From CAVQBJ01 sp963819075 (lineage in GTDB: Bacteria > Actinomycetota > Thermoleophilia > Solirubrobacterales > Solirubrobacteraceae): a DNA stretch of 64,000 nucleotides. A model generated the notes under the pieces. The model saw only the letters and a program-made list of their open reading frames with translations, made no database searches and was not told where the DNA came from. The position numbers and the translations under genes are program-made. Position 1 is the stretch's first letter, and each line of letters begins with the position of its first letter. Below are positions 31,348 to 42,239 of the stretch, in pieces. Location: contig CAWFUP010000001.1 of NCBI GenBank assembly GCA_963819075.1, forward strand, positions 620,001-684,000. The letters run 5' to 3'.

Positions 31348-32892
31348 ATGTCGGTGGGCTCGACGGATCGCGAGCCGAATCGATGGGCCGTGCTGGCCCT
31401 GCTCAGCGTCGCGCAGCTGATGGTGGTGCTGGACGCGACGATCGTGACCATCGCGATCCCTTCGGCCCAGAAGACGCTGCATTTCTCGACCGAGAGCCGC
31501 CAGTGGATCGTCACCGCGTATGCGCTGGCGTTCGGCAGCCTACTGCTCCTGGGTGGCAAGCTCGGCGACGTGTTCGGGCGCAAGTGGACCCTGGTCAGCG
31601 GGCTGGTCGGGTTCTCGATCGCCTCGGCGATCGGCGGTCAGGCCCAGTCCTTCGGCGCGCTCGTGGCCGCCCGAACGCTCCAGGGGGTATTCGCCGCACT
31701 GCTGGCACCCTCGGCGCTGGGGTTGCTGACCGTGACGTTCGCCGGATCTCCCGACCGCGCCAAGGCGTTTGGGATCTTCGGCGCGATCGCCGGCGGTGGC
31801 GCCTCGCTGGGGCTGATACTCGGCGGTGCGCTCACCCAAGTCCTCTCCTGGCGCTGGTGTCTCTACGTCAACCTCGTGATCGCCGTGCCGACGACGATCG
31901 TGGCGCTGCGCCTGCTCGTCAATCACACCGCTGCGGCGCGCGAGCCGATCGACATCCCGGGGGTCCTCACCTCAGCGCTGGGCCTGTTCGCGCTCGTCTA
32001 TGGGTTCTCCAACGCCGAGACCCACTCGTGGGGGGCCACCGCCACGATCGTGGCGCTCGTCGCCAGCCCCGTGCTCCTGACGGCCTTCGTGCTGATCGAG
32101 CGCCGAGCCAAGCATCCGTTGCTGCCCCTGCACATCGTCTGGGATCGTTCTCGTGGCGGCGCATACACCACGATCGCGCTGGCCGGCGCGGGCATCTTCG
32201 CGGTGTTCCTGTTCCTCACCTACTTCCTGCAGCAGCAGCTCGGACTTTCGCCGCTGACCACCGGACTGGCGTTTCTGCCCCTGACCGGCGTCCTCGTGGT
32301 CACCTCGACCACCGTGCAGACCCGCGTGATCCAGCACACCGGGGTCAAGCCACTGGTCCTCGCCGGCACGACGCTCGGGGCGATCGCGATGTTCCTGTTC
32401 ACGCGCCTGACGCCCGACTCGAGCTACGCCAGCGATGTCCTTCCCGGTCTGCTCGTCCTCGGCGCCGGGATGGGATGCATCTTCGCGCCGGCGTTCTCGA
32501 CCGCGACTCTCGGCGTGGAGGGCAGCGAGGCCGGAGTCGCCTCAGCGATGGTCAACACCTCCCAGCAGGTCGGCGGCTCGGTCGGCACCTCCCTGTTGAG
32601 CACGATCTTCGCCAGCGCCGTCACCAGCTACGCCGCCAGTCACCTCCACACCGCCGGCCTGGTCAACGCCGCGGCAGTTCACGGCGCCACCACGGCGTTC
32701 TCGTGGGCGGCCGGAATCTTCGTCGTCGGCTTCGCGCTGGCGATGGCGATCCTGCCCGGGCGGGCCAAGCCTCGCGCGCCCACCGTCAGGGCCGCGCTCG
32801 CCCGTCACGCGATCGGCAACTGCCACCACTTCGAGGCCGCGGACGGCGCCCGGCAGGCGCTGACCGCTACGACGGGTGCTGAGGGGCGATGA
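31348..32892 (+). CDS. MFS drug:H+ antiporter, DHA2 family
   Basis: About 514 residues from the ATG at 31348 (MSVGSTDREPNRWAVLALLS). The frame is open 50 codons upstream, but that part is not transporter-like and overlaps lysR. Motif A-like GGKLGDVFGRKWTL and motif C-like GAIAGGGASLGLILGG are visible, and the hydrophobic profile suits 14 spans. DHA2 pumps export drugs, dyes or metabolites. It lies 67 bp after the LysR gene. Its end overlaps the convergent Usp gene by 26 bp. Confidence 0.88.
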   Translation: MSVGSTDREPNRWAVLALLSVAQLMVVLDATIVTIAIPSAQKTLHFSTESRQWIVTAYALAFGSLLLLGGKLGDVFGRKWTLVSGLVGFSIASAIGGQAQSFGALVAARTLQGVFAALLAPSALGLLTVTFAGSPDRAKAFGIFGAIAGGGASLGLILGGALTQVLSWRWCLYVNLVIAVPTTIVALRLLVNHTAAAREPIDIPGVLTSALGLFALVYGFSNAETHSWGATATIVALVASPVLLTAFVLIERRAKHPLLPLHIVWDRSRGGAYTTIALAGAGIFAVFLFLTYFLQQQLGLSPLTTGLAFLPLTGVLVVTSTTVQTRVIQHTGVKPLVLAGTTLGAIAMFLFTRLTPDSSYASDVLPGLLVLGAGMGCIFAPAFSTATLGVEGSEAGVASAMVNTSQQVGGSVGTSLLSTIFASAVTSYAASHLHTAGLVNAAAVHGATTAFSWAAGIFVVGFALAMAILPGRAKPRAPTVRAALARHAIGNCHHFEAADGARQALTATTGAEGR

Positions 32893-33322
32893 GCACCGGC
32901 CGCTTGGTATGCGCCGCAAGTGCGTGGGAGACGCTACCGAGGAGAGCGCTACCGATGGCGCCCCGGCCGCGTTGGCCGCAGACAACCAGTCCGGCGTCGA
33001 TCTCCTCGGCGACCTCATCGATGGTCTTAGCCACCGATTCGTTGGCTTGCGCTATGCGTGCGGTGGCGTTGTAGCCGCGCGTGCGGGCACCCTCGGCACC
33101 GTCTTCGGCGATTTGTCGCGCGGTAGCCGCTTCCTGCTCGTCGATCTCGCCTTCATTCGGTATGGCGACCACGAACGAGCCGGCTCGGGTCAACTCCACC
33201 GCTGCCGGCGTCCATACAACGAGTACCACGGCATCGGCGGGCTTGATCAGTTCGGCTGCCGCGGTCAGCGCGGTCCTCGAGCCGTCCGATCCGTCGTAGC
33301 AGAACAACACCGGCTTATTCAC
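32867..33322 (-). CDS. Universal stress protein (UspA family)
   Basis: A 151-residue single-domain Usp: VLFCYDGSDGSRTALTAAAE at the start, and the ATP-binding signature GQRGRGAIGSALLGSVSHAL (G-x2-G-x9-G-S/T) near the end, then KRPVLIAP. Usp proteins bind ATP and help stress survival; the specific role is unknown. It is monocistronic and convergent with the MFS gene. Confidence 0.9.
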   Translation of the reverse strand: MNKPVLFCYDGSDGSRTALTAAAELIKPADAVVLVVWTPAAVELTRAGSFVVAIPNEGEIDEQEAATARQIAEDGAEGARTRGYNATARIAQANESVAKTIDEVAEEIDAGLVVCGQRGRGAIGSALLGSVSHALAAHTKRPVLIAPQHPS

Positions 33323-33445
33323 TGCTCAGCCTCCTGTTGCGATCGTCACGCCGTTCCGCGTCAGGCTACTTCGCGGTGGGGAATGTGACCACGGTCAACC
33401 GACGCGGGTCGTGCGGGGTCGTCGGTCGAGAGCTCCCGACTCCCG

Positions 33446-33646
33446 GTGTGCTCAATTAGGCCCGCATCGCGGGCACAAGGGCGCACGCCGCGCCGCGGGC
33501 GCGGGCGCGGGCGCGGGTGCGCGGGCGTGGGTGTGCTGGGTTACGCCCGCAGGGTGGGCACAAGGGAGCACACCCCGCGGCAGGCGCGGGTGCGCGGGCG
33601 CGGGTGTGCTGGATTACGCCCGCAGGGCGGGCACAAGGGAGCACAC
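33446..33646. repeat. Three REP-like 44-nt hairpin units
   Basis: Units at 33446-33489, 33531-33573 and 33604-33646. Each has outer arms GTGTGCT...AGCACAC (eroded in unit 1) and inner arms GCCCGC...GCGGGC around a 3-nt loop, with ACAAGGG between them. G/C-rich GCGCGGG runs fill the spacers. No coding signal overlaps. The units resemble bacterial REP/BIME elements. Confidence 0.7.
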
Positions 33647-33663
33647 CCCCGCGGCGGCCCGGC

Positions 33664-33800
33664 CGGAAACAAACGTCCCGACACACCGCCGACATCCCCG
33701 ACCACCGCCGACACACCCTCGACACCCCCGACACACCGCCGACACACCCCCGACATCCCCGACACACCGCCGACACACCGCCGCCGACACCGCTGCGGCG
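33664..33800. repeat. Degenerate tandem repeat of CCGACACACCG
   Basis: About ten imperfect 11-14 bp units (CCGACACACCGC, CCGACATCCC, TCGACACCCC) follow the hairpin array. Base use is strand-biased: almost no G outside CG. The rest of 33323-34002 holds no gene I can support. Confidence 0.6.
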
Positions 33801-34002
33801 CCCCCGGCACCCCCTTGCCCCCCGCCACCCCTGATTAGGCGGCGGATTGCCGGAACGTGACCGCAGCCGGCCGGGCCCGCGGCGCCCGGCGCCCGGTGCG
33901 TACCGTTGCACTCGCGGGGGCCAGGGCCGATCAAGTCCCTTTGATACACATCCGCAGGGAGCGAATGCGGCGCGCTTTCGGGTCGGAGCGCCGCCGCCGA
34001 CC

Positions 34003-35991
34003 CTACGCGCTGGCGTCCTCGGCGACGACGGTCTCCGCCTCCCCGATCTCGTCCGCGAGCGCACCGACGACCACCGGGTCGAACTGCGTGCCCGCGCAAC
34101 GCCGCAGCTCGGCGATCGCCTCGGCGTGGGTGTGCGCGGGCTGGTAGGGCAGCTCGGAGCGCAGCGCGTGGTAGGCGTCGCAGACGGCGATGATGCGCGC
34201 GCCGAGCGGGGGCTCGGGACCGCGCAGGCCGTCGGGGTAGCCGCGCCCGTCCCAGCGCTCGTGGGTGGCCCTGACGAGCAGCGCGGCCGGGGCGAGCGAG
34301 GGGGCGGCGCGCAGGATGCGCTCGCCGACGAGCGGGAACTGGCGGATGAAGCGCCGCTCGGACGCGCTCAGGGGGCTTGGCTTGCGCAGGATCTCGTCGG
34401 GGACGGCGACCTTGCCGATGTCGTGCAGCTCGGCGGCCCGGGCGATCTGGCGCGTGGCGCCGTCGTCGAGACCGAGGTGCTTGGCCACGCGCACGGCCAG
34501 CTCGGCCACGGCGCGCATGTGCTCGTGCAGCGCCGGGTCGCGCTCGTGCAGGATCCGCAGGAGCGCGTCGCGGGTCTGCTGCTGCTCGTTGGCCCGCCCT
34601 GACTTGCGCTCGTACATGCGCCGGTCGGCGATGCGCAGCGCCGTCGTGACGTCGGACGCCTCGGCCGGGCAGGCGACGGTGCCGACCGAGCTGGTGATCT
34701 GAAACGCGCCGCCGTGCTCGGAGAGGGTCTCGCGCAGGCGCTCGAGCACGGCGGTCGTCCACGGCGCGTCGGTGTCGAGGATCGCGCAGAACTCATCGCC
34801 GCCCATGCGGTAGGCCACGCCCGGCCACACGGCGCCCGACAGGCGGTCGGCCAGGCGCATGAGCAGCGCGTCGCCGCTCGGGTGCCCGAAGGTGTCGTTG
34901 TAGCGCTTGAAGCCGTCGAGGTCGAACAGCGCCAGCATGAAGGGGTGCGACCGCTCCCCGGCGACGAGCCGGCGCTGCAGGTCAGCCATCAGCCGCCGGC
35001 GATTGCCGAGGCCGGTGAGCGGGTCCGACAGCGCCTGGCTGCGGCTGTGCTCGAGCAGCTCCAGGGCGAGCGACATGCGCGCGATCGTCACGACGAGCGC
35101 GGCCGCGGCGAGCGCGCTGGCCACGCCGCTCATGTCCGGAACGAGGACCGCCAAGACGAGCACGCTGAGCGCGACGGTGGCGCTGACCAGCGGCGCCGGC
35201 AGCCGGCGCGCGGCGTCGAGCGGGACGGTGGCGTGACGACTTGGATAGAAGGAGGCGAGGCCGAGCAGCAGTGCCGAGGTGACGAACAGCGTGTCCGCCA
35301 GGGTGCCGCGGTGGTAACGGCCGGCATTGGTGAGGTGCACGAGCACCGCGTCGCCGATCACGTTGATGGTGATCGCGGTGGCGATGAGCGCCCAGGCCGG
35401 GCCCGGGCGCCAACCGGTCATGCCGAGCACGGTGATGACGAACATGAGCCCGATGAGGGCCGCGACGAGGAAGACCTGCGGCGGCGCCGCCGAGATCGGC
35501 GCGTGGTTGGCTCCGAGCGCGGGGAACAGCAGCAGCGCGGCCACCGACGCGGCGGCCAGGCCGCTGAGGAGCCCGTCGAGGAACAGCACGACGTCGAATC
35601 GGCGCACGCGCTCGCGCGCGAGCAGCACGAGCGTGGCGTAGGCGAACATGAAACCGACGAACAGCAGCCCCTGCGAGGCGCGCGGGTACCAGTGGTGCGG
35701 GTTGCTCTCGACCAGGCGGAAGGCGATCTCGGCGCCGCCCCACAGCAGCACGCCGATCGTGGCCGTCGCCCAGGCGGCGCGTGCATCGCCGGTGCTCGCG
35801 CGGTACGCGCAGGCCGCGGCCGCCAACATGTACAGGGCGCAGTACAGCCAGTCGGTGATCGCCCCGCCTTGACTGCCGGTGATCGCCGCGGCGGCCTCGA
35901 GGACGACGCCCACCGCGACCGCGGTCAGATAGGCCCGACGCAGTCCGGCTTGGTGCGGCGTGGCCCCGATGTGTGCGGGGCTGATGGACAC
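34003..35991 (-). CDS. Membrane GGDEF + HD-GYP protein (cyclic di-GMP synthesis and breakdown)
   Basis: About 662 residues from the GTG at 35991 (VSISPAHIGATPHQ). The frame runs to 36312, but that part overlaps the vapB promoter and is low-complexity. Roughly nine membrane spans form an MASE-like sensor. A GGDEF domain follows with intact YRMGGDEFCAIL and DPLTGLGNRRRL, then an HD-GYP domain with AELHDIGKVAVP and THERWDGRGYPDGL. GGDEF makes and HD-GYP degrades cyclic di-GMP, so it may switch between both. No inhibitory RxxD is seen before GGDEF. It is monocistronic. Confidence 0.88.
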   Translation of the reverse strand: MSISPAHIGATPHQAGLRRAYLTAVAVGVVLEAAAAITGSQGGAITDWLYCALYMLAAAACAYRASTGDARAAWATATIGVLLWGGAEIAFRLVESNPHHWYPRASQGLLFVGFMFAYATLVLLARERVRRFDVVLFLDGLLSGLAAASVAALLLFPALGANHAPISAAPPQVFLVAALIGLMFVITVLGMTGWRPGPAWALIATAITINVIGDAVLVHLTNAGRYHRGTLADTLFVTSALLLGLASFYPSRHATVPLDAARRLPAPLVSATVALSVLVLAVLVPDMSGVASALAAAALVVTIARMSLALELLEHSRSQALSDPLTGLGNRRRLMADLQRRLVAGERSHPFMLALFDLDGFKRYNDTFGHPSGDALLMRLADRLSGAVWPGVAYRMGGDEFCAILDTDAPWTTAVLERLRETLSEHGGAFQITSSVGTVACPAEASDVTTALRIADRRMYERKSGRANEQQQTRDALLRILHERDPALHEHMRAVAELAVRVAKHLGLDDGATRQIARAAELHDIGKVAVPDEILRKPSPLSASERRFIRQFPLVGERILRAAPSLAPAALLVRATHERWDGRGYPDGLRGPEPPLGARIIAVCDAYHALRSELPYQPAHTHAEAIAELRRCAGTQFDPVVVGALADEIGEAETVVAEDASA

Positions 35992-36132
35992 GGTCGACCC
36001 AGTCGTTCCGATCCCTCCCTCGGCGGCCTCCGATGGTACGCCTTTCGGCCCACCACGTTGGGGGGTTGGTGGACGAACATACGAGGGGGCGGGTGGCGAG
36101 GCGCGGGGGGTTCGACCGTCGCCGAGGCGCTG

Positions 36133-36169
36133 CTTGCAATGTGCTCGCAAGTTGCTAGCATCGAGCAAC
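36133..36169 (+). promoter_or_regulatory. Operator/promoter dyads of the vapBC module
   Basis: CTTGC-N9-GCAAG (36133-36151) and GTTGCT-N7-AGCAAC (36151-36169) lie back to back, ending 2 bp before the ATG. A -10-like TAGCAT lies within the second dyad. This is the pattern of an autorepressed antitoxin promoter with a very short leader. Confidence 0.6.
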
Positions 36170-36170
36170 G

Positions 36171-36392
36171 ATGTCGACTCTCTACCTGCGCAACGTGCCC
36201 GAGGACGTCGTCGAGCGCCTGAGGCTCCTGGCTGCCCGCGACTCGATGTCGGTGGGGGCCGTGGCGGTGAGGGAGCTCGCCGAGGCGTCGCGCCGTGCCG
36301 ACAACCCGGCACTGCTCGGAGTCCTCGCCGATCTGGGCGTCGACACGGCGACGATCGTTACTGACCTGGACGCCGGACGCGCCGAGCGGTGA
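36171..36392 (+). CDS. FitA/VapB-type RHH antitoxin
   Basis: A 73-residue protein: MSTLYLRNVPEDVVERLRLL then SMSVGAVAVRELAEASRR is an RHH/Arc-type domain of the FitA kind. The last 25 residues (LGVDTATIVTDLDAGRAER) should neutralise the toxin. The PIN gene starts in its stop codon (GTGA). Confidence 0.88.
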   Translation: MSTLYLRNVPEDVVERLRLLAARDSMSVGAVAVRELAEASRRADNPALLGVLADLGVDTATIVTDLDAGRAER

Positions 36393-36793
36393 TCGTCGTC
36401 GACGCGTCCGCGGCGCTCGCGGCGCTGTTGAACGCCGGCCCGGCCCGCGACCTGCTGGCGAGGGAGCGCCTGCACGCTCCGCACCTCGTCGACTCGGAGG
36501 TCGCGAACGGGCTTCGTCGCATGGTCGCGGCCGAGCGCCTCGGCGCCGCTGCCGGCTGGGCGGCGCTCGACGCCTTCCGGCGTCTCGGCGTGACGCGCTA
36601 CGCGGTCTTCCCGTTCCTGGAGCGCGTGTGGGAGTTGCGCGGAAACGTCTCGGCCTACGACGCCTCCTACGTCGCGTTGGCCGAGTTGCTCGGTTGCAGC
36701 CTGCTCACCGCCGACGGGCGTCTGGGCCGGGCACCAGGCCTTCGCTGTGCCGTCACGGTCGTGCCGGGGACAGGTGCTGCCTCGGCCAGCTGA
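36389..36793 (+). CDS. PIN-domain toxin (VapC/FitB family)
   Basis: 134 residues from a GTG: IVVDASAALAALLNAG with the first Asp, LHAPHLVDSEVANGLRR with the Glu, VSAYDASYVALAELLGCSLL with the third acidic residue and TADGRLGRAPG with the last. The truncated gene at 25373 is the same subfamily. Intact and coupled to the RHH antitoxin. Confidence 0.9.
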   Translation: MIVVDASAALAALLNAGPARDLLARERLHAPHLVDSEVANGLRRMVAAERLGAAAGWAALDAFRRLGVTRYAVFPFLERVWELRGNVSAYDASYVALAELLGCSLLTADGRLGRAPGLRCAVTVVPGTGAASAS

Positions 36794-36815
36794 GCGGGCC
36801 TGCGATCAGCGGCTC

Positions 36816-36878
36816 GTGGCGACGGTCAAACGCAAGCTCACTGTCTATCTCGACCCCGAGGTCGCTCGCGCCGCCAGG
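36816..36878 (+). pseudogene. 5' part of a split RHH antitoxin gene
   Basis: From a GTG the frame reads ATVKRKLTVYLDPEVARAAR, the N-terminal strand and helix of an RHH antitoxin, and then runs into foreign sequence and a TAG at 36896. The rest of the domain lies at 37503-37693. The join is at CCGCCAGG (36871-36878), matched by CCGCCAAGG at the other side. Confidence 0.75.
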
Positions 36879-37080
36879 AACCCTGAATGCGCGTAGCGGT
36901 TACGGAGGTATTGCAGCCCGGTTTCTGGGTCAACACCGGGGTTCGCCATGCGCCGCTCACGAGCGCGAGTGAAACGCCCAGCGTGCGCGCATTTTCGGGT
37001 CGCGTGAGCGGGCCAAAAGCGGCCGGCGCGGGGCGTGAAGCCCGGATGCGTGTCTCGGGCAGGCCAGGGGTGAGCGCCGG

Positions 37081-37110
37081 TAGGTGGCGCTCCAGGTCGC
37101 GGCGTTTCAC
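37081..37110 (-). pseudogene. hicA stub: first ten codons only
   Basis: A GTG overlapping the hicB stop (GTGA) starts VKRRDLERHL, the usual beginning of an actinobacterial HicA toxin. After ten codons the sequence stops resembling HicA, and the conserved G-S-H and catalytic His are absent. The following 200 bp to 36879 hold no gene I can identify. Confidence 0.65.
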
Positions 37111-37346
37111 GCGGCGATCGTCAGCTCGAGCGAGTCGCTGTCTGCGGGCGAGGCGATCTCGGGCGGGGACCCGAACCGCAGGGCCAGCAGCTCTCGCAGC
37201 GCGTCGATCACGTTCTCCCGCGCCTGCGCGCGGGTCTCGCCTTGGCTGACAGCGCCACGAACCTGGGGAATGCGGGCCAGCACCCAGCCATCACCGGCGT
37301 CCTCGTAGAGGATCGTCAGTCGCAGGGGATCGCTCATCACCGACAC
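37107..37346 (-). CDS. hicB: HicB-type antitoxin, left without its toxin
   Basis: A 79-residue HicB fold: LRLTILYEDAGDGWVLARIP, then GAVSQGETRAQARENVIDAL and RELLALRFG, the partial RNase-H-like fold of HicB. The start may be M1 or M4. HicB blocks the HicA mRNA interferase, but the partner here is reduced to ten codons. The gene lies inside a 624-bp segment (36879-37502) that splits another antitoxin gene. Confidence 0.8.
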   Translation of the reverse strand: MSVMSDPLRLTILYEDAGDGWVLARIPQVRGAVSQGETRAQARENVIDALRELLALRFGSPPEIASPADSDSLELTIAA

Positions 37347-37502
37347 CGTAGCCCGTCTGTTACTTCAGCGCCACTGCTCTGGCCGCCATGGCGTCGTCGT
37401 GTGCCTCGCCATGGCCTGGTTGTGGTGCTTGGTGTTCTGACCTGTTTGACCGCCGCTGGGAGTGGGGCTGCTGAGGATTCTGGCTGCCTGGGCCCAACGC
37501 CT

Positions 37503-37693
37503 CCGCCAAGGTGCGAGCGGCTCGCCTGGACAAACGCGACTCGGAGGTGATCGAGGACGCCCTGCGCGCCCACCTCGGGATCGCCGCGTTCGATGAGTCT
37601 CAGCTACTGAGCACCCTCAGCGAAGACGAGGGCCTCGAACTCGCCGAGGCCGAGGTCCACGCCGCCCGCCGCGAGCGTCGCCAGCGGCGTTGA
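37503..37693 (+). pseudogene. 3' part of the split RHH antitoxin gene
   Basis: The frame reads AKVRAARLDKRDSEVIEDAL and ends in the tail typical of this antitoxin group (LAEAEVHAARRERRQRR). Joined to the fragment at 36816-36878 it gives one uninterrupted RHH protein (VARAA-KVRAARLDKRDSEV). No toxin gene follows: the next gene is the helicase at 37799. The 150 bp before this piece (37347-37502) hold no recognisable gene. Confidence 0.75.
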
Positions 37694-37798
37694 CGCGGGC
37701 TGTCCTCGCTCCCCCGACCGAGCGATCCGGGAGTCGCTGGCTTGGCATCCGTCGCGGCGCCTATCGTTTCGCCCGTGCTCGACATCGCGGGCGGAACG

Positions 37799-41101
<3,303 letters not shown>

Positions 41102-41122
41102 TCCGCCGACGGCCCGACGGCG

Positions 41123-42073
41123 TCAGCCCAACAACCGCTGGACCGCGGGGACGAACGCCGCCGCATCCTGGAAGAGGAAGGCGTGGCCGGCATCGGGGTA
41201 GAGCTGCAGGCGGGCGCCGCGCACGGCGGCTGCCAGCATGCGGGAATTGGCGCTTGGGTCGAGGCGATCGAGCGTGCCGTCGGCCACGAGCGTGGGCACG
41301 TGCACGCTGCTCAGCCTCCGCCCGGCCGCTTGCTTTCCGGCCATCCACTGCGCGATCGCCGCGCCTTGGCTGGCCTTGATGGCGGCTGAGGCTTGGTAAT
41401 AGCCGGGGTACTGGAGGATGCCCTGCACGTAGGTCGTGGCCGCCGCCTGCTGGTCGGGCGGGAACAGCACGGAGAGCACCGTCTGGGGGTTCGGGCTGAC
41501 GGCGTCGGCGGCGGCGCCGGGTGGGATCGGCAGCGCCTTGCCGGTGCCCGCCTGCGTGGCCGCCAGCACGAGCGTGCTCACCTGCTTGGGATGCCGAACC
41601 GCGAGCGCCTGCGCGACCATGCCGCCCATCGACCAGCCCAGCACGGCGGGGCGGCCGAGGCGCAGCGCTGAGATGAGCGCGCTGGTCTGCCTTTCCATCG
41701 CCGTGATGGTCAGGGGGGTCAGCGGCGCCGACTCCCCGACCCCGGCGTTGTCGAACATCACGACCGTGTGGTGCCGGGCGAGCGCGTTCACGAACGACGG
41801 CGTCCAGTTGTCCATCGTGCCGCCGAGGCCCATGATGAGCAGCAGCGGGGGACCGGAGCCGAGCTCGCGGTAGTCGACGGTGCCGGCCGTTGTGTGGGCG
41901 ACGCGGGTGGGTGCGCTGGCGACGCCGGGTGGCGGGGCGACCTGGGTCTTCGAGGCGGTGGGCGAGGACGAGGCCGTGGCGCTCGAGCCGCACGCCGCGA
42001 GGGCGAGCGTCGCGGCGGCGAGGGCCAGTGCTCGTCGCTTGCCGATGGCTGTGGGCGGCCCGGGGATCGGCAT
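41123..42073 (-). CDS. Lipoprotein alpha/beta hydrolase
   Basis: A 316-residue protein. The N-terminus has a lipobox (ATLALAACGSS, Cys 28), so it should be a lipid-anchored extracellular enzyme. The hydrolase fold shows LLLIMGLGGTMDNW (oxyanion loop), LGWSMGGMVAQ with the nucleophile Ser, VADGTLDRLD with the Asp and DAGHAFLFQD with the His. The substrate is unknown; similarity to non-haem haloperoxidases and esterases is likely. It faces the ATPase gene at 42240 across a 166-bp spacer. Confidence 0.85.
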   Translation of the reverse strand: MPIPGPPTAIGKRRALALAAATLALAACGSSATASSSPTASKTQVAPPPGVASAPTRVAHTTAGTVDYRELGSGPPLLLIMGLGGTMDNWTPSFVNALARHHTVVMFDNAGVGESAPLTPLTITAMERQTSALISALRLGRPAVLGWSMGGMVAQALAVRHPKQVSTLVLAATQAGTGKALPIPPGAAADAVSPNPQTVLSVLFPPDQQAAATTYVQGILQYPGYYQASAAIKASQGAAIAQWMAGKQAAGRRLSSVHVPTLVADGTLDRLDPSANSRMLAAAVRGARLQLYPDAGHAFLFQDAAAFVPAVQRLLG

Positions 42074-42164
42074 GGCGTGGTCCCACTAGCTATCAGAAAG
42101 CGCGAACGGAGAGGGTCGATCGGCTGGCGCCCCACGACGATCACGTGGAGTTGCGCCGGATAAA

Positions 42165-42233
42165 AGTATGGTTTTTTCCGGCCATATACCGCGAAAAACT
42201 ATAGAAAATTCCGGCAACTAGCACGCTAGACTT
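42165..42233 (+). promoter_or_regulatory. AT-rich control region with TTTTCCGG-type boxes
   Basis: The spacer before the ATPase at 42240 contains TTTTTTCCGGCC and AAAATTCCGGCA about 30 bp apart, with CGCGAAAAACTATAG between them, and a -10-like TAGACT at 42228-42233. The TTTTCCGG core is the complement of the CGGAAAA boxes before the ATPase at 17278. It is strikingly AT-rich for this genome. Confidence 0.5.
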
Positions 42234-42239
42234 AGGCCC

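Noticed and set aside
33664..33800. Possible short-repeat CRISPR or origin iterons
   Set aside because: Units are 11-14 bp, degenerate and without spacers; no dnaA, rep or cas gene is near.
33389..34762. Several Arg/Pro-rich open frames in the repeat region
   Set aside because: They result from GC-rich repeats in all frames; composition is not protein-like and none has a ribosome site or homology.
34714..36222. A 502-codon plus-strand frame opposite the GGDEF/HD-GYP gene
   Set aside because: No domain, Gly/Arg/His-rich, fully antisense to a gene with intact GGDEF and HD-GYP motifs.
37347..37502. Possible transposase tail in the insert that splits the antitoxin gene
   Set aside because: Short fragments such as PWPGCGAWCSDLFDRR hint at coding sequence, but no family could be named and the frames are broken.
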